Origin: Steinernema hermaphroditum
Taxonomy: Eukaryota > Nematoda > Chromadorea > Rhabditida > Steinernematidae
DNA: 64,000 nucleotides
Direction of reading: 5' to 3'
Assembly (NCBI GenBank): GCA_030435675.1
Contig: CM059622.1
Location: forward strand, 7,440,001-7,504,000
Every line of letters begins with the position of its first letter. Positions within the stretch are counted from its first letter, which is position 1. The notes below the pieces were generated by a model that saw only the letters and a program-made list of their open reading frames with translations, was not told the DNA's origin and searched no databases. The position numbers were made by a program, and so were the translations under genes. Shown piece by piece: positions 36,223 to 47,700 of the stretch.

Positions 36223-36845
36223 GGGGCTTTCATTTGTGTTCCCAGTGATCGGTCGGGTCGTCCACTCGCTCTTTCTGAGGCTGTCTGGGGCCGACTGAGT
36301 TGAGTGAGCGGTCGTTTTCGGCCGTCATTGTTGGTTGCATAGTGATCGCCCCGGCTCCCAGAAGGCCTGGAACACCAGGGAGCCGTAGTTCCAACGTCTT
36401 GCCAAGAAGCCCGTCACTGCCGCCCGACTCCACCCGCGCCGCCAGAGAAGCCGAAGAAGCGTTACAACTCCGAAGTCTGTGCCGCCAGCTGCCTTGATGG
36501 TTCCCGGTTTGCCCGTTGTGCTCCACCGACGCGTTTCGCCCAGATGCCGTTCTTCGCCCGTGCTGCCCGCGGAAGCCGCCGAAGAAGCTTCTCAACTCCG
36601 ACGTCCGCGCTGCCACCCGAGCTGAAGATGGGCTTGCTGTGTTCCACCGTCTCCGGGGTCAACTTTTCGCCTCTCTGATGCCCGCGCACACTGATGGGAT
36701 CGTCGCCTTCTACTCTGATGCTGTGCCCTGCGCCGAAGCCAGAAGACCGACGACTACGGAGTGACAATGTGGTTTTTGTGCATATATATGACGTCTCGCA
36801 AGGCGTAAGCCTTAGATACGAGAAATAAACTCGTAACTCGTAAAC
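36223..36845 (+). mobile_element. SINE-like element, copy A
   Basis: Flanked by the perfect 12-bp duplication TTCGGCATTTTA (36211-36222 and 36846-36857), which interrupts the HTH reading frame of a DNA transposon. The 5' part matches copy B at 49835. A body hairpin (CGGCTCCC 36352-36359 with GGGAGCCG 36378-36385) is followed near the 3' end by AAGGC-GTAA-GCCTT (36800-36813), AATAAA (36824-36829) and a short tandem tail CTCGTAA. No long protein frame. Element length 623 bp. The tail and variable-length duplication indicate LINE-type retrotransposition. Confidence 0.75.
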
Positions 36846-37240
36846 TTCGGCATTTTATAAGGCTGGATACAAGATTCATCAGATCTATAACCGCGAAACT
36901 GTTTCCCCAAACCTGGAAACCGTTTCCGCGCCCCGGAAACAGTTTTCAAGCAAAATTCGGAAACTGTTCCCGGAAACTGTTTCCGCAACTATAACTGGCC
37001 CTTAAGAGACGCACAAGACGGAAAGTACCATTGGTTTTATTCAGATTTTATAACGAGCGATTGTACGGCGAACATAAAAGAAAACATAAAGGTCCCTTGC
37101 GGGTGAAGAGAGAGCTACATTATAAAAGTCAGCATATAGAAATCCTTGAAACTAAGAAACGTATTACATCTTGGAAGAACATATGACACGCGCTTTACAA
37201 GTGTGAGCACCAGGAAACGATATCCATATTATACTGGTTC

Positions 37241-40221
37241 CTAGAAAAATCTGCCTTGGTGGTTTGGGGGCGGTCCACGCCAGGGCGGTGGAGGGGGTCC
37301 GGGCCTAAACGGCCCTCTGGGCATTCCTCTCATGGGAGGGCATCCATAGAACGGGACTCCTGGTCTCTGGAATGGCGGCATTGGGGGACGGAGAGCATTC
37401 AGCGGCGCGCGATTCCGCATCGGCGGCGGCGTACCGCGGTTCCCGAAGAACGACGGGACGTCGGGGAAAGCGGCGCGCTGTCGCGGGAGAGAGCACAGAG
37501 GGCGCGGCCGGGGCATCGTGGGCGTCGGCGGCCTCTCATCTTCTTGTGGCTCCGGTTCCACTGAAGAGGAGCACGGCTCTTCGTCGAAGAAGCCGAGTGG
37601 ACTGTCACTCCTTTCTTGTTCCTGAACATCACGCAATTACCTCCCAGTCCTCAAAATCTCTTTCTGCCCACCTCCTCCGCATCAGAAACTTCATGAGTTT
37701 TATCGTTAATTCTGCGTTGCGTGTTGTTCAGTCCTTCAGAAGCGCCTTCACGTTCCATCTTCGGTTCTATCTTGCTAGCTATACCTTCCACGTTGTTCTT
37801 TGCATCCGTCTCACCGTTCTCTTCTTTCTTCGGCAATGCGAGCGCGTTCCAGAGCGTTTTCATGACATTTCCTTCCGTAGGGTTCGTCGCCAGCGACGCA
37901 ACTTGGTCGGAAGCAGCCGCTTTGTTCAGCTCAGGCACACTGCGGTCCACGTTCGTCTTCTGTTCGGAGCCAAACTGCTTTGCGGGCTTGACGCCAGCTT
38001 CATTTCCAGGTCGACGGAATCGCTGTCCACCTCCGTTACGGCCGTTTCCTCTCTGCTTGATGCGTATGCTTGAAGGCACGTTGCTCCTCGGAATGCTGAA
38101 CTCGAGTCCATTCGACGGATGTGGGGTCACGTTCGAAGGAGTGCACGGCATGGGTGGAGGCGGTTTGCGCAAGTAGGTCGGAGTCATGTGCGATGGAGGC
38201 TCCATGAACCGAACCGGAGTCGACATCGTTGGTGGATGACGAGCCACTTGAGGCTGATGCAGTGGTGGCGGCGGCTGATTCATTGCAAACTGTGGAGGTG
38301 GTACCGAGATGTCCATGGAGGTAGGCATCGCCGGCGGTGGACAGTTCAGATGCATCGGAGGCGGCGGGTATGCAGGATGTTGAACCGGTGGCTGCGTTTG
38401 CTGGCACACGTTCGGAGGCGGTATCGAAGTGTCGATCATCACCGGACGCACGGAGTACGGTGCGGGTGCCGGAGGAGGTGGAGGCAGTAGATGTTGGGTT
38501 GGCATCGCCTGTGGCGGCAGTGGCAGCGGCGCTCCGAAGTTATTCATCTGAGGCGGCGCGGCTTGGTGAAGAACGGAGGACGGAGGTATCTGCGCGTAGT
38601 TGGCTTCCATTGGCGGCTGGTACACATTTAGTGGTGGTTGTTGGGGAACGAATTCCGGAGGCATCTGAGGCGCCAGCGCCTGCGGAGGAGCAGAGTACAT
38701 AGACGTCGACGGCTGGTAGTGCTGGTAAACGGGTGTAGACGGCATCTGATACTGCTGCTGTAAGAAGTGTGGCGGTGGAGGTGGCGGAGTTGACGGCCCA
38801 GGAGGTGGAGTGGCTGGGGCGGGTGGTGGAGGCAGCAAGAGCGGACTCAGCGCGTATCTCTGCTGTTCGTCGTCATCGATAGTCGCGGAGTTGTCGCTGG
38901 CGTCACTCGCGATGTCCATTGCCACAATGTCTTCGCGACTGGTGTCCAGTCCCCTGAACCATGCTTATCACCCAAATACTTAGGTTTACCTCGTACCTTC
39001 CAACGTCTGCATCCGTCATTTCCTTAAGTGCCCCCTTGAGCTTGGAGAGCAGAGTCTTCTTGTCCAGCTTGCCCATCGCGTTCTGCAAATCCTTGCCAAA
39101 GTACTCTTCGAGCTTGTCGACGGGAGTTTCGGTCATCTGCGACACCTGCTTAAGAAGCTCATCCTTCTCGCTTTCCTCGCCGCCTTCCAGAAGAATAGGT
39201 GGTGGAGGAGGAGGCGTCATGCACTTCTGAGGGGACAGTACTGCGTTCCTATCATACCCATTGGCGATGTGCACTGGGGAACTGCGTCCAGAAGAGTTGT
39301 GACCAGGTGATCCTGATGGTGTTTGCGGCCCCGGCCCGGGTGGCGTTCGTGGGCCAGGGGGCCCTTTCTGCGGAAAGCAGCTCTTCGTAAACTCCGACGT
39401 GAAAACCTGAAACAGGGCCGAATTCATGCGTGACTATAAAAGCAGACAAACCTCCGGGGGAAGTGGCTTATGGAGAGGTTCCTTCCGCACAAACCCGAGA
39501 TAGGAGTAGGGCTCAATCCTGCCTTTCAACATCTTGTGTCCGAGAAGTCGTTCCATGAGACCTTCCTTCTTGAGGAACTCGTAACATATCCTGTTATCCG
39601 ACTCATGACGCATCAAATCGTCACGCGTCTGCAGCGAAATAAATTTCGGTTGGCTAGGCTCGCCGGAAGTCGTCGGTTTCTGACGATCCCGAGGAGGAGA
39701 TTTCGGCGCAGCGCCTAGGATTAGATAATCAATAACCATATGCAGCAGAATAGGTTCGTACCTTTATTCTTTTTGTCCGACCTGCTGGTATCCATTAACG
39801 TGAAAATGGTGTCAAAGACATCTCCGTCAGCGGCGTATTTCGACTTCCGAGACTTCTGGGCAGATCGGGGCGTGCCTTGTTTCCTGAAGCGGAAAGGTAA
39901 GAAAGGGGCCATAAGCGAGGAATACCTGGGGTTGGAGGGTTGCGGGTCGCGTTTCGGCGTCTTAGCAGAGGGCGACTGGTCGTCCTCGGCTCGGTCGGGC
40001 TTCCGACGCTTCTTGGCTCCTTCTGCGGGCGTCGCGCACTTCCCGTTCGGCGAGGGCATCGCCTTCGCTTCGCTTCGATTCTCGATTCTGTTGGCGCGCG
40101 CCTTCAGTCGCTTGTGGGGCGTCCTTCGGCTTCGCTGCGATCTGAAACGATCTGAAAATTCCAGTGAGTTCCTCTCCCTCCCGAGGTGCGCGAGCGCGGC
40201 ACGCGGATTCGCCTCCGGCAT
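37241..40221 (-). CDS. Proline-rich, probably nuclear protein of unknown function
   Basis: Five exons: 40221-39762, 39714-39452, 39406-38997, 38953-37672 and 37621-37241; the product is 931 aa and every splice keeps frame. The N-terminus is basic (KKRRKPDR, a possible nuclear signal). Two helical conserved-looking blocks follow: one around ESDNRICYEFLKKEGLMERL (about residue 185) and one around KDELLKQVSQMTETPVDKLE (about residue 315). Residues 390-700 are dominated by proline with methionine and glutamine, including PPPPPP runs. The C-terminus is Pro/Arg/Gly/Phe-rich and ends NHQGRFF. Low-complexity tracts of this kind are common in RNA-processing factors, but I do not recognise the family. 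Introns are 41-51 bp. Confidence 0.75.
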
Positions 40222-41100
40222 CGCCGCTACCTCTCTCTATCGATCGGCGTGACCTCTCGGCGATCCTGTCGTCTTCCGATGATTCGATTCGCCTTTCGTC
40301 TTCCAGTTGAGTCCGCTGGAGCTGCAGATCGGAGTGCGCTCTCTGATGCGGCGCCGATTCGACCGAACGCTTCCGAAGAATTAATTTTACCGTTCATGTG
40401 TCTTAAATCATTTCGTTGCGGGAACCCAATCCGCCGAGAGATTCGACTAGATATGGGCGTCGAGCGAGCTTCGAGTCCCTGGGGTCTCCGAGACGAGACG
40501 CATTCAGTCTCGTCTGTGGGTGTCGAGACTGTCTACTTGCAGAGGGAAGCACATCGTCGCGGGACGCCGTTATCAGTTCTGTCCACACGCTATGGGTGAT
40601 TTTCGTTTAGTGCGTTTAAGGGTGCTCAAATGCGAAACATTGATGTTTGTTTTATCTGTTCAAGTGAAAATGAAAGGCGAACCGTTTTGCGGACCTGATT
40701 TCGAACACGATGGCCACCAGAAGGTCTCAACTAATGCTATATAACTGTGATTCGAACTCTTTTCACAGTGAAAACTCCATTTTATCAGTTCTGAGTTCCG
40801 CCTTTCGGACTCATTGTCTTCCCAATGGTGCTCATCCTCGGACTCTATACTCGTGTGCAGTGAGAGGGAAAACCGTAGAAGTTTTATTTATACGTTAAGG
40901 TTGCACTTAAACAAATCTCGATGAAAGATCTTGAGAGTGGCATTAGCAGAGGAAGGTAGCCGTGCGCTAATGAGGAAGGCAATGGCGACGTCGGGCTCGG
41001 CCTCGTCGACGATAAATAGGAGGATCTGTACAGGGGAAGGAATACTTACAACGCCGTCACAGAAATGCGAGTGAAGGACTAGATCGGGTAGTGGGAGGGC
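40222..41100. other. 880 bp without a recognised gene
   Basis: Between the start of the proline-rich gene and the end of the DOT1 gene, both - strand. Short open frames exist on both strands but none has domain content or splice support. It should hold the promoter of the proline-rich gene and the DOT1 3' UTR. Confidence 0.4.
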
Positions 41101-43840
41101 TCAGTCCTCGTCGATCCGTTCGGAGTCTCCCGTGGCGAGCAGAGACGTCGGCATGTGGATAGGAGGCAAAGGCGCCGACTCCGGTTTCTGGAGGGGCGCC
41201 GAGGGCAGCGCGGCGAATGAGGCACCGAAGGCGACGAGGGCAGGGCTGGGCATCGTCTCGGGGGGCGTCGCGGCGATGGCGACGGGGAGGTCGCCGGAGG
41301 GGCGCTTCTTGAGGGGTCCGTTCGGGTGCGCGCCACTCTTCTCCTTCTTCTTGTCGCTGCGCTGCGCCTTCCGCTCCTTCTCGGCGCACTTCGCCGCCTT
41401 CTCCACCCGCATTGCCTCGGCGACGATGAGGTCGATCTTCATCTGCACCTCCTTCTCCTTGAGGGTGTCCTCCTGCTGATGCTTCCCGGCCGCCGCCGGG
41501 GACCGCTTGTGACTGTAGTTCCTCGAGGAGCGACTCCGGGACTTCTTCGCCGGAGCCGCGCCGTTCGTCACGGGACTCGTCGCCGTCGGTGCCTCTGGCG
41601 GCACGTCCTCCGTAGGTGTCTGGTCCGGATTTTCGGGCCGTACGGTCTCCAGGTGCTTCTGGAGCTGCTCGTTGGCGATCTCCAGGTTCGTGATCTCGGT
41701 CTCCAGCTCCGCGCAGCGCGCCATCTTCCGCTTGTGCGCCAAGACGATCTCCTTGGCGTAGTCGAGGAAGGCCGCCGGCGTAGCCGCGTCGACGCCGAGC
41801 TCGTGGATACGCTCGCGAAGCAGCGCTACGCCGCTGTCCACCAGCTGGTCCACCGACTTCTTGAGGGTGTCCCGCCGCTGGATCAGGTCCTCGCGTTTCA
41901 GTTGCTCCCTTCGAATGCTCGCCTGCACCGCCTCGACGTACTGTGGCGTCTTCATGTACTCCAGGAACTTCTCCATCACGATCCTCTGCTCCTCTACAAT
42001 CGTCCCTTAGGCCTTAGGCCCTGTAGAGCCTCCACCCACCGAGGTACTGGTCCAGTTCCGGACAGCTGGAATGCGTCCTTCCGGTGGCGAGGTCCGCCTT
42101 CGCCAGCGACTCGTCGTCCTCGGTTTTCACGAAGTGCATCGGGATGTCCCTCGACATGTTGTGCATCTGCTGAAGTCCTGAAACGCGCCCTTCAGCCTTC
42201 AGAAGCGCGTCCCACACCCACCGTCGATGGCGTCGGAGGAGAGCCTCGAGCCGCCGAGGGTCGGGGCGAAGCTGGCGCCGCAGGAGCTCATCGGCGCCGA
42301 CTTGCGGGGCCTGCCGCGAAGGATCGCCTTCTTCGGCTTCTTCTCCTTCACCTTCGCCTTCTTCGGCTCCTCGCCCACCTGCTCGCTCCACTTCCGCCGC
42401 GTCGTCGGTCCCACCCTGAAAGCCGCTCTGTACTCCGGCATCTAGGGGTGCTCCTTACGGATCGTCTTCTACGTGTCTTCCGCTGTTCGACGACGACATG
42501 ACGCTCGATTCCCGCGAGGAGCGGTGGCTCACCGAGGAGCGCCGGCTGTTTTCCGAGGAAAGCGCCCGCGACTGCGGATTCCTCTGGTTCTGGTAGTAGA
42601 GTTCTATCTGAAGACGCACTTAGCCCTGGACGGAGCACGGACTGACCCTGGAGTGGTTGATGGTGTGGATAAAGTAGGCGACGTAATTGCTCGTCCAGGA
42701 GCAAGCGTTCTCACAGCGGCGCATCTCCTTGACGTCCAAGATCATCGAGATGTCGTTCATGTGGCGCCCGTTGGTGGAGCGCCCGGGCAGCGCGTAGGGC
42801 TTCGTGGTGATGATGCGCGTGCCGTCCTTCAGCTCCGAGAGGAGTTCCCTCTTGATGCGCGCATCCAGTTCCGACGTGAAGGCGAAGTTGTTGATGAAGA
42901 TGATTGTCGCTTCTTCCGTGATCAACTGTCGGTACTTCGGCTCTAGGAAGTCGCCGTGCTCCATCGCGAACGGCCGGTACTTCTTACCGTACCACTTCAT
43001 CAGTCTAAATCGTCGGGATGAGGCATCGAGGACGTATTCTCCTATCAGTTTGTAACCTTCCTTGCGGAGATAAGAGCCTACCTGACGAACTCGACCTCCA
43101 GCTGCTTGGCGAACTTGTTGGGGAGCTGCGAGATCTCGATGCCAATGGCCTTCTTGACCCGCGAGCCCCCAGCCATCTGGATGATGAGCTGGCCGACGCC
43201 ACTGCCCAGGTCGACGAAGACGTCGTCCTCCTTGGGCGCCACCTCCTCGATGATCATCTGTAGGCGTTCGAAAGAGGTCTCCCCGTAGGTCTCTGAAGAG
43301 AACGCCTCGTAGTGTTTGTTGAGGGCGCTGACGTCGGTGACGGCACGGTTGTAGGCCCGCGTGCAGATCTGCTTCAGGAACTTCTCGTCGGCGAACTTCT
43401 CGTCGCCCGGCTTCGTCGCGCCCTTCCACTGAACCGGCTTTAATATTAGAATTGTAGACGCTCCTCACCAGAGAGCTTATCGTAGCGGCGGCCTTGTTGA
43501 ACTTGTGGCATAGGAGCTGCAGCTCCTCGAACTTCGAGACGTCGGGGTCGCTCACCGGCTGCAGCACCTGATAGAGCTCCCGGAATTGCAACTTCGCGAG
43601 TCTAAACCGCTGATTCCGGCGGGTTTTACGTTGCCGGGCCTACCTGATGATCTCGACGATCTCGGCGCCGACGTGCACCTGGTCGGCCTCGGAGAGGGTG
43701 AAGGTGAGAGGCTCGCCACCAGCACAACTGTGCAGCTTGAGCGTTTGCATGGCGTCCGGAGGCGAAGCGGGGGGCGCCTTCTTGGCCAGCTTCGGACTCG
43801 GCTGCTGACGGGAAGCCTTAACGGAGGCGCCTCGCTTCAT
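41101..43840 (-). CDS. DOT1-type histone H3 lysine-79 methyltransferase
   Basis: DOT1 uses S-adenosylmethionine to methylate H3K79 in nucleosomes. Eight exons: 43840-43644, 43601-43469, 43428-43082, 43004-42647, 42607-42473, 42441-42222, 42177-42040 and 41993-41101; all phases agree and the product is 806 aa. The DOT1 fold spans about residues 50-360. The SAM site is VFVDLGSGVGQLIIQMA, preceded by YGETSFE and followed by the catalytic-pocket block INNFAF. The fold ends around SWTSNYVAYFIHTI. A Ser/Arg and Lys-rich region and a C-terminal coiled coil (QYVEAVQASIRREQLKRED onward) follow, as in animal DOT1L proteins that bind AF9/AF10-type partners. The intron 42442-42472 is only 31 bp. C. elegans has several DOT1 paralogues; I cannot say which this matches. 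Confidence 0.92.
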
Positions 43841-44693
43841 AACTCGACGATCGCGAAAGACGAAGCGGAATCGGGTCACGCGAGAACGAAAGTGCGAATG
43901 ACGGCGCGAAACGAATCGATTCCTTACAAGCGACTCATTAGGTAAGCACTCTGATAAGTCGAACTTTAGGCGTACACGCACGTGCCAACATCTTTGTCAT
44001 TTCGCCCCCAGTATCGGCTGCGGGGTCGCCACCCCTCGGAGCGAGCAGAGGCGCCTTCCGGTGTGTGTAGGAAAAGTCCCTCGGAGCCCGGGAACGGAGT
44101 CCAGAAGAGAAGAACAAACAAAAAACGCTTGGCACGGCGCCAGTGGCCACAAAAACGCGTGTTCCCCCGCAGACGTTCCTCGCCTAACGCAGGTTGTCCG
44201 CTGTGGGACCGTTCCGCCACTCGCATCTCCCGCCCCCCGCTGACCGTTCTCTGGAGTCCCTCCATGTGACCGAAGTACACTCGCCTCTGACGACATCGCA
44301 CCGCGTGTTTTTGACGACACCGTTGCACCTGGAGACTGTTGTCCCCTCGCTGCTCTCTGATTTCTGGTGGCGTAGAGGCATGATCGGGCCCTCAGCCCTC
44401 CAACAGGAGCTGACTCAGGAGGTGGCGGCCTTCTAAGGCCTCTGGCGCCGCCGATCGATCCATCGGGATGTCGACCTTCTTGCATGTTGTCGTCTGGCCG
44501 ATCTCTCGAGGTGATCTCGGAGACCATTCGCGTGTTTGTTGCATTGATCGTGCGAGAGAAAACGTCGCCGCGGAGAGCGCTAGGGCGCCAGCTCGCTCTG
44601 CTGCGGCACGCGTCCACAGCACGGGAGCGCCTCGGCCGAAGCACGTAGCCGTGCAGCCCTCGTGCAGCTTCTTCTCCACCTTTTACCTTTCAG
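43841..44693. promoter_or_regulatory. Divergent region between DOT1 and the nuclear receptor
   Basis: About 850 bp with no credible exon. It ends with a pyrimidine tract and TTTCAG (to 44693), 22 nt before the NHR start, a probable trans-splice acceptor. Confidence 0.4.
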
Positions 44694-44714
44694 AATTCAC
44701 AAAAGAAGGCGCCA

Positions 44715-47700
44715 ATGGTACTCGCCGGCGGGAAAGGTAGGTTGCCGACCCTGTTCGGGAACCAAGTCCTTTTTAGCCGTCATAGGACAGTGCCTGATAT
44801 GCGGGGAAGACTCCACCGGATACCACTACGGAATCATCGCCTGCCTCGGCTGCAAAACCTTCTTTAGACGGTATGTGCACGTGGTACTGTATTCTGGACA
44901 AATACTTCAATGTATTATCTGAAATAACAATTCGTATACTTCCTTCGAAAGTCCTTGTTAGGCAGTCCTTTATCGTCTTTGAGGAAAGACACTACAAACT
45001 ACAGTAAGACGGGGAGGTAGAGTAGTAACGCTGTTATCTTTGAAGACAAAAAGTCGTTTTCTTGCTCATTAGAAGGAACAAGAATATGGTTGTTCAGTAG
45101 GAAAGACTCTTGTTGTACGGAAGAACCCTGAAAGAACCCTCATAGCGAATCGTCTTTTGCTCAAAATGCACAAAAGAGGAAACATTACATTCAACGTTCT
45201 GACGAGTCTTCTAGAATGCTATCTATTGGGTTGGTCCATTGAAAATGTCGGATGGTGTAAACATCCTTTAAATTTGCAATATTTGCTTCCATGACCAAAT
45301 CGATGGGTACGTTCTTGAGCACAGTTAATTCTCTCTCCATAATATGATTGGCGACTTGCTCAGTACATTCCTGGTGGTGTTCCAGGCCTATTCTGTCGTG
45401 ATGACCATTTTCTGGCACCTCGAGATGGCGAAATGCGAAGTGATGTACGGGCTTTTTACGTCATTAATTGTGTGATGGACGGTGGCTGCCTTCAATCACG
45501 TACATCCTTAGGTATTGCCTACCGAACGCACCTATTGTTATCTTGGTTATGTATCATAACCTGAGCTAATTTCACAAAGATGGCTTTTTCAAATGACCAT
45601 GTTCTCTTAACTCCAACATTTCTAATTGGTTAAGTTACATAGCAGACAATGGGGATATGTAGCAGGTAGCTATCACTCACAGCTACCAAGCCCATATAGT
45701 GATTCCACGAGATCTTTTCAACTTTCAGGAAACAGATGCCAAATGTCGAAAAAATGACCCTTGGATCCACAAAAAGTACGGCTACCCGAGACCTCACATT
45801 TTAAAGTTGACCTCCACAATGGCTCTCCACCTTGAGCTGAGAGATTCGCTGTTTGCGGTTCTTATAGTACTCTCTTCGCTCTATCTTACTGTCATCTGTT
45901 CTCCTTTAAAAATGACGATACCAGAGGGAACCACTCCAAATAAAAGAAAGAGGTCGAAAATTGTACCAAAACATTTTTCGACCTCAAACCTCTTGTGTTC
46001 TATGAACAAGGGGTCTGGGTTTTGCCTGAGAAGTGAGCCGCAGTTGCTCAGTCAAACAGTCAATACCGAGAATAATAGGCATGGATATATATTAGAAACT
46101 GCCACTTAAATCATCCGACATTTTCAATGGACCAACCCAATATCTAAAAGAGCTGATCATTATCCGGTGCTTAGAAGTTTCTGGTGTTTAGTAAATGACG
46201 TTGGAATTGGATATTTAAAGCGCTATGTCTTTTTCTTTTGTCTTGTACTCGTTTGAGTTTGTAGCCTAAAATCCCGAGCTACTCAAAATTCGGATAGTCT
46301 TCAGTGTTTCTTTTTGCAAACCTTCTTTTGTATTACAATTTCTAAAGAATCCGCGTTTTATCCTAACCAGGAAAACCGTAATCGAGAAATATTTCAAGGG
46401 TCCAGCTAAAAGAAGGCATTTAGACAGAGGTCCAGACAGTCATTTTCGGGATTTTTTTTCGCACTGTCTATAAGTCTTTTTGACCCTCTTTTTTTGGCAC
46501 ATTTCCCGATTGAGGTTCTCATGAATAAGAGGAAACGCGAACTCTTCGAAAACTTTAAACTTCGAAAGTTTTCTACATTTCTTTCGACTAATTTTCCGAA
46601 AGAACATTCTTAACAATTAGCTTTTTGTCGATGTGGTTCGATAGTTTTTCGAAAAATGTTACATTCGAGGAATAAAGTGAAAACTTCTTTGTGTTCTGTC
46701 GGAGGGAGGGACGGTGTTGCGAATATCTCAAAAGACTCAAATTGTCTTGGATCATGTGAGAAAATATCCCTGCGAGAAAATATCCCAGCTATGGCAACAA
46801 GTCATACTCATTTCTCTTGCTCTTAAGCTCTGCTGCGGTGCTTGATTTCAGCAGTTTTTTCTTCTCTTCTGTTGTAGTCACTCTCCACACTTCTGTGATC
46901 CACCAAAACAGGATTAAAGTAAAAATCGGACGTAGAAATGGGGTGGATCGCCTGTAAAATGAATTCAGAACTCCATAAGTAGGAATTTAGACCTTCAGAA
47001 GTACTAGGATATCAGCGAAGCCGTCAAGACAACAGCGACGGAACATCCTCTTCGCGGGCGTTTGCGGCACAGCGGATACTTCTGAGCTCGCATCTGCTTT
47101 GGAGAGATGAGTCCGCGGTCCAGGAGTTGCGTCTTCCCAGGTCTTGGTGTCCTTAGAGCGTCGGCGACCTACAGGATGACTTCTCGCACAGTCGGGTGCT
47201 TGGCGTTGGACATCTTGTTGTCAGCGGTGGTGGGACTACGGCTTCCGGGTGTCCCAATTCCCTCTGGAAGCCGGAAGACTCACAGATGCCATAGGGTTTG
47301 CTGGCTGACCGATCAGACGCTCAGAGAGCGAATGAGGGACCGAGCGCTCGCCACCGCGGCACGAATGAGACTCTTGCAGACTGCAATCTGCGAAAATAAG
47401 CGGATTATCCATAACGAGAGATGAGAGCTTGTGCGGAGCGACCGATTGACGGGATCAATGGTGCAAAAAGAAACTCATTTGTCTCAATTGCCCATTCCAG
47501 ACAGTATTTTCAAACTATGAAAAGGTAGGCCGCCCAACGCGAAAAGAGGCTGTCTTTGCGATGCATTTGCCGAAGAACAGAAGACTATTGCCATAGCTGG
47601 GATATTTTCTCGCAGGGATATTTTCTCCACCAACAATTGTCTTGGAGTCACATTTCTAATCCAAAGACTTCCTTCGTGATTGTCGTGTTTAGGGCGGTCA

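Larger units (their letters stand above)
33901..37014. mobile_element. 3.1 kb TIR transposon with nested insertions
   Basis: The ends are inverted repeats: AGGGCCAGTTATAGTTGC at about 33903 and its complement ending at about 37011. TAA flanks both ends, a possible 3-bp target duplication. Inside each terminus are near-palindromic GGAAACAGTTTCC units (33920-34150 and 36890-37000). Near the right end an ATG (36168) opens a transposase-like helix-turn-helix start (MPRTMKLPNEKK) that is interrupted by a SINE-like insertion and then runs into the right terminus, so the element is internally deleted. Other elements have landed inside it: a Mutator-like remnant (34261-35194), a small TIR element (35220-35614) and SINE copy A (36223-36845). 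Class is unsure: a 3-bp TWA duplication suggests PIF/Harbinger, while the HTH resembles Tc3. Confidence 0.6.

Noticed and set aside
36300..36764. Protein-coding frames in SINE copy A
   Set aside because: Frames are not shared between copies A, B and C, while hairpins and tails are.
45699..46109. 136-aa + strand ORF inside the mariner-type element
   Set aside because: No DDE/D or HTH features; it lies entirely within a decayed transposon.
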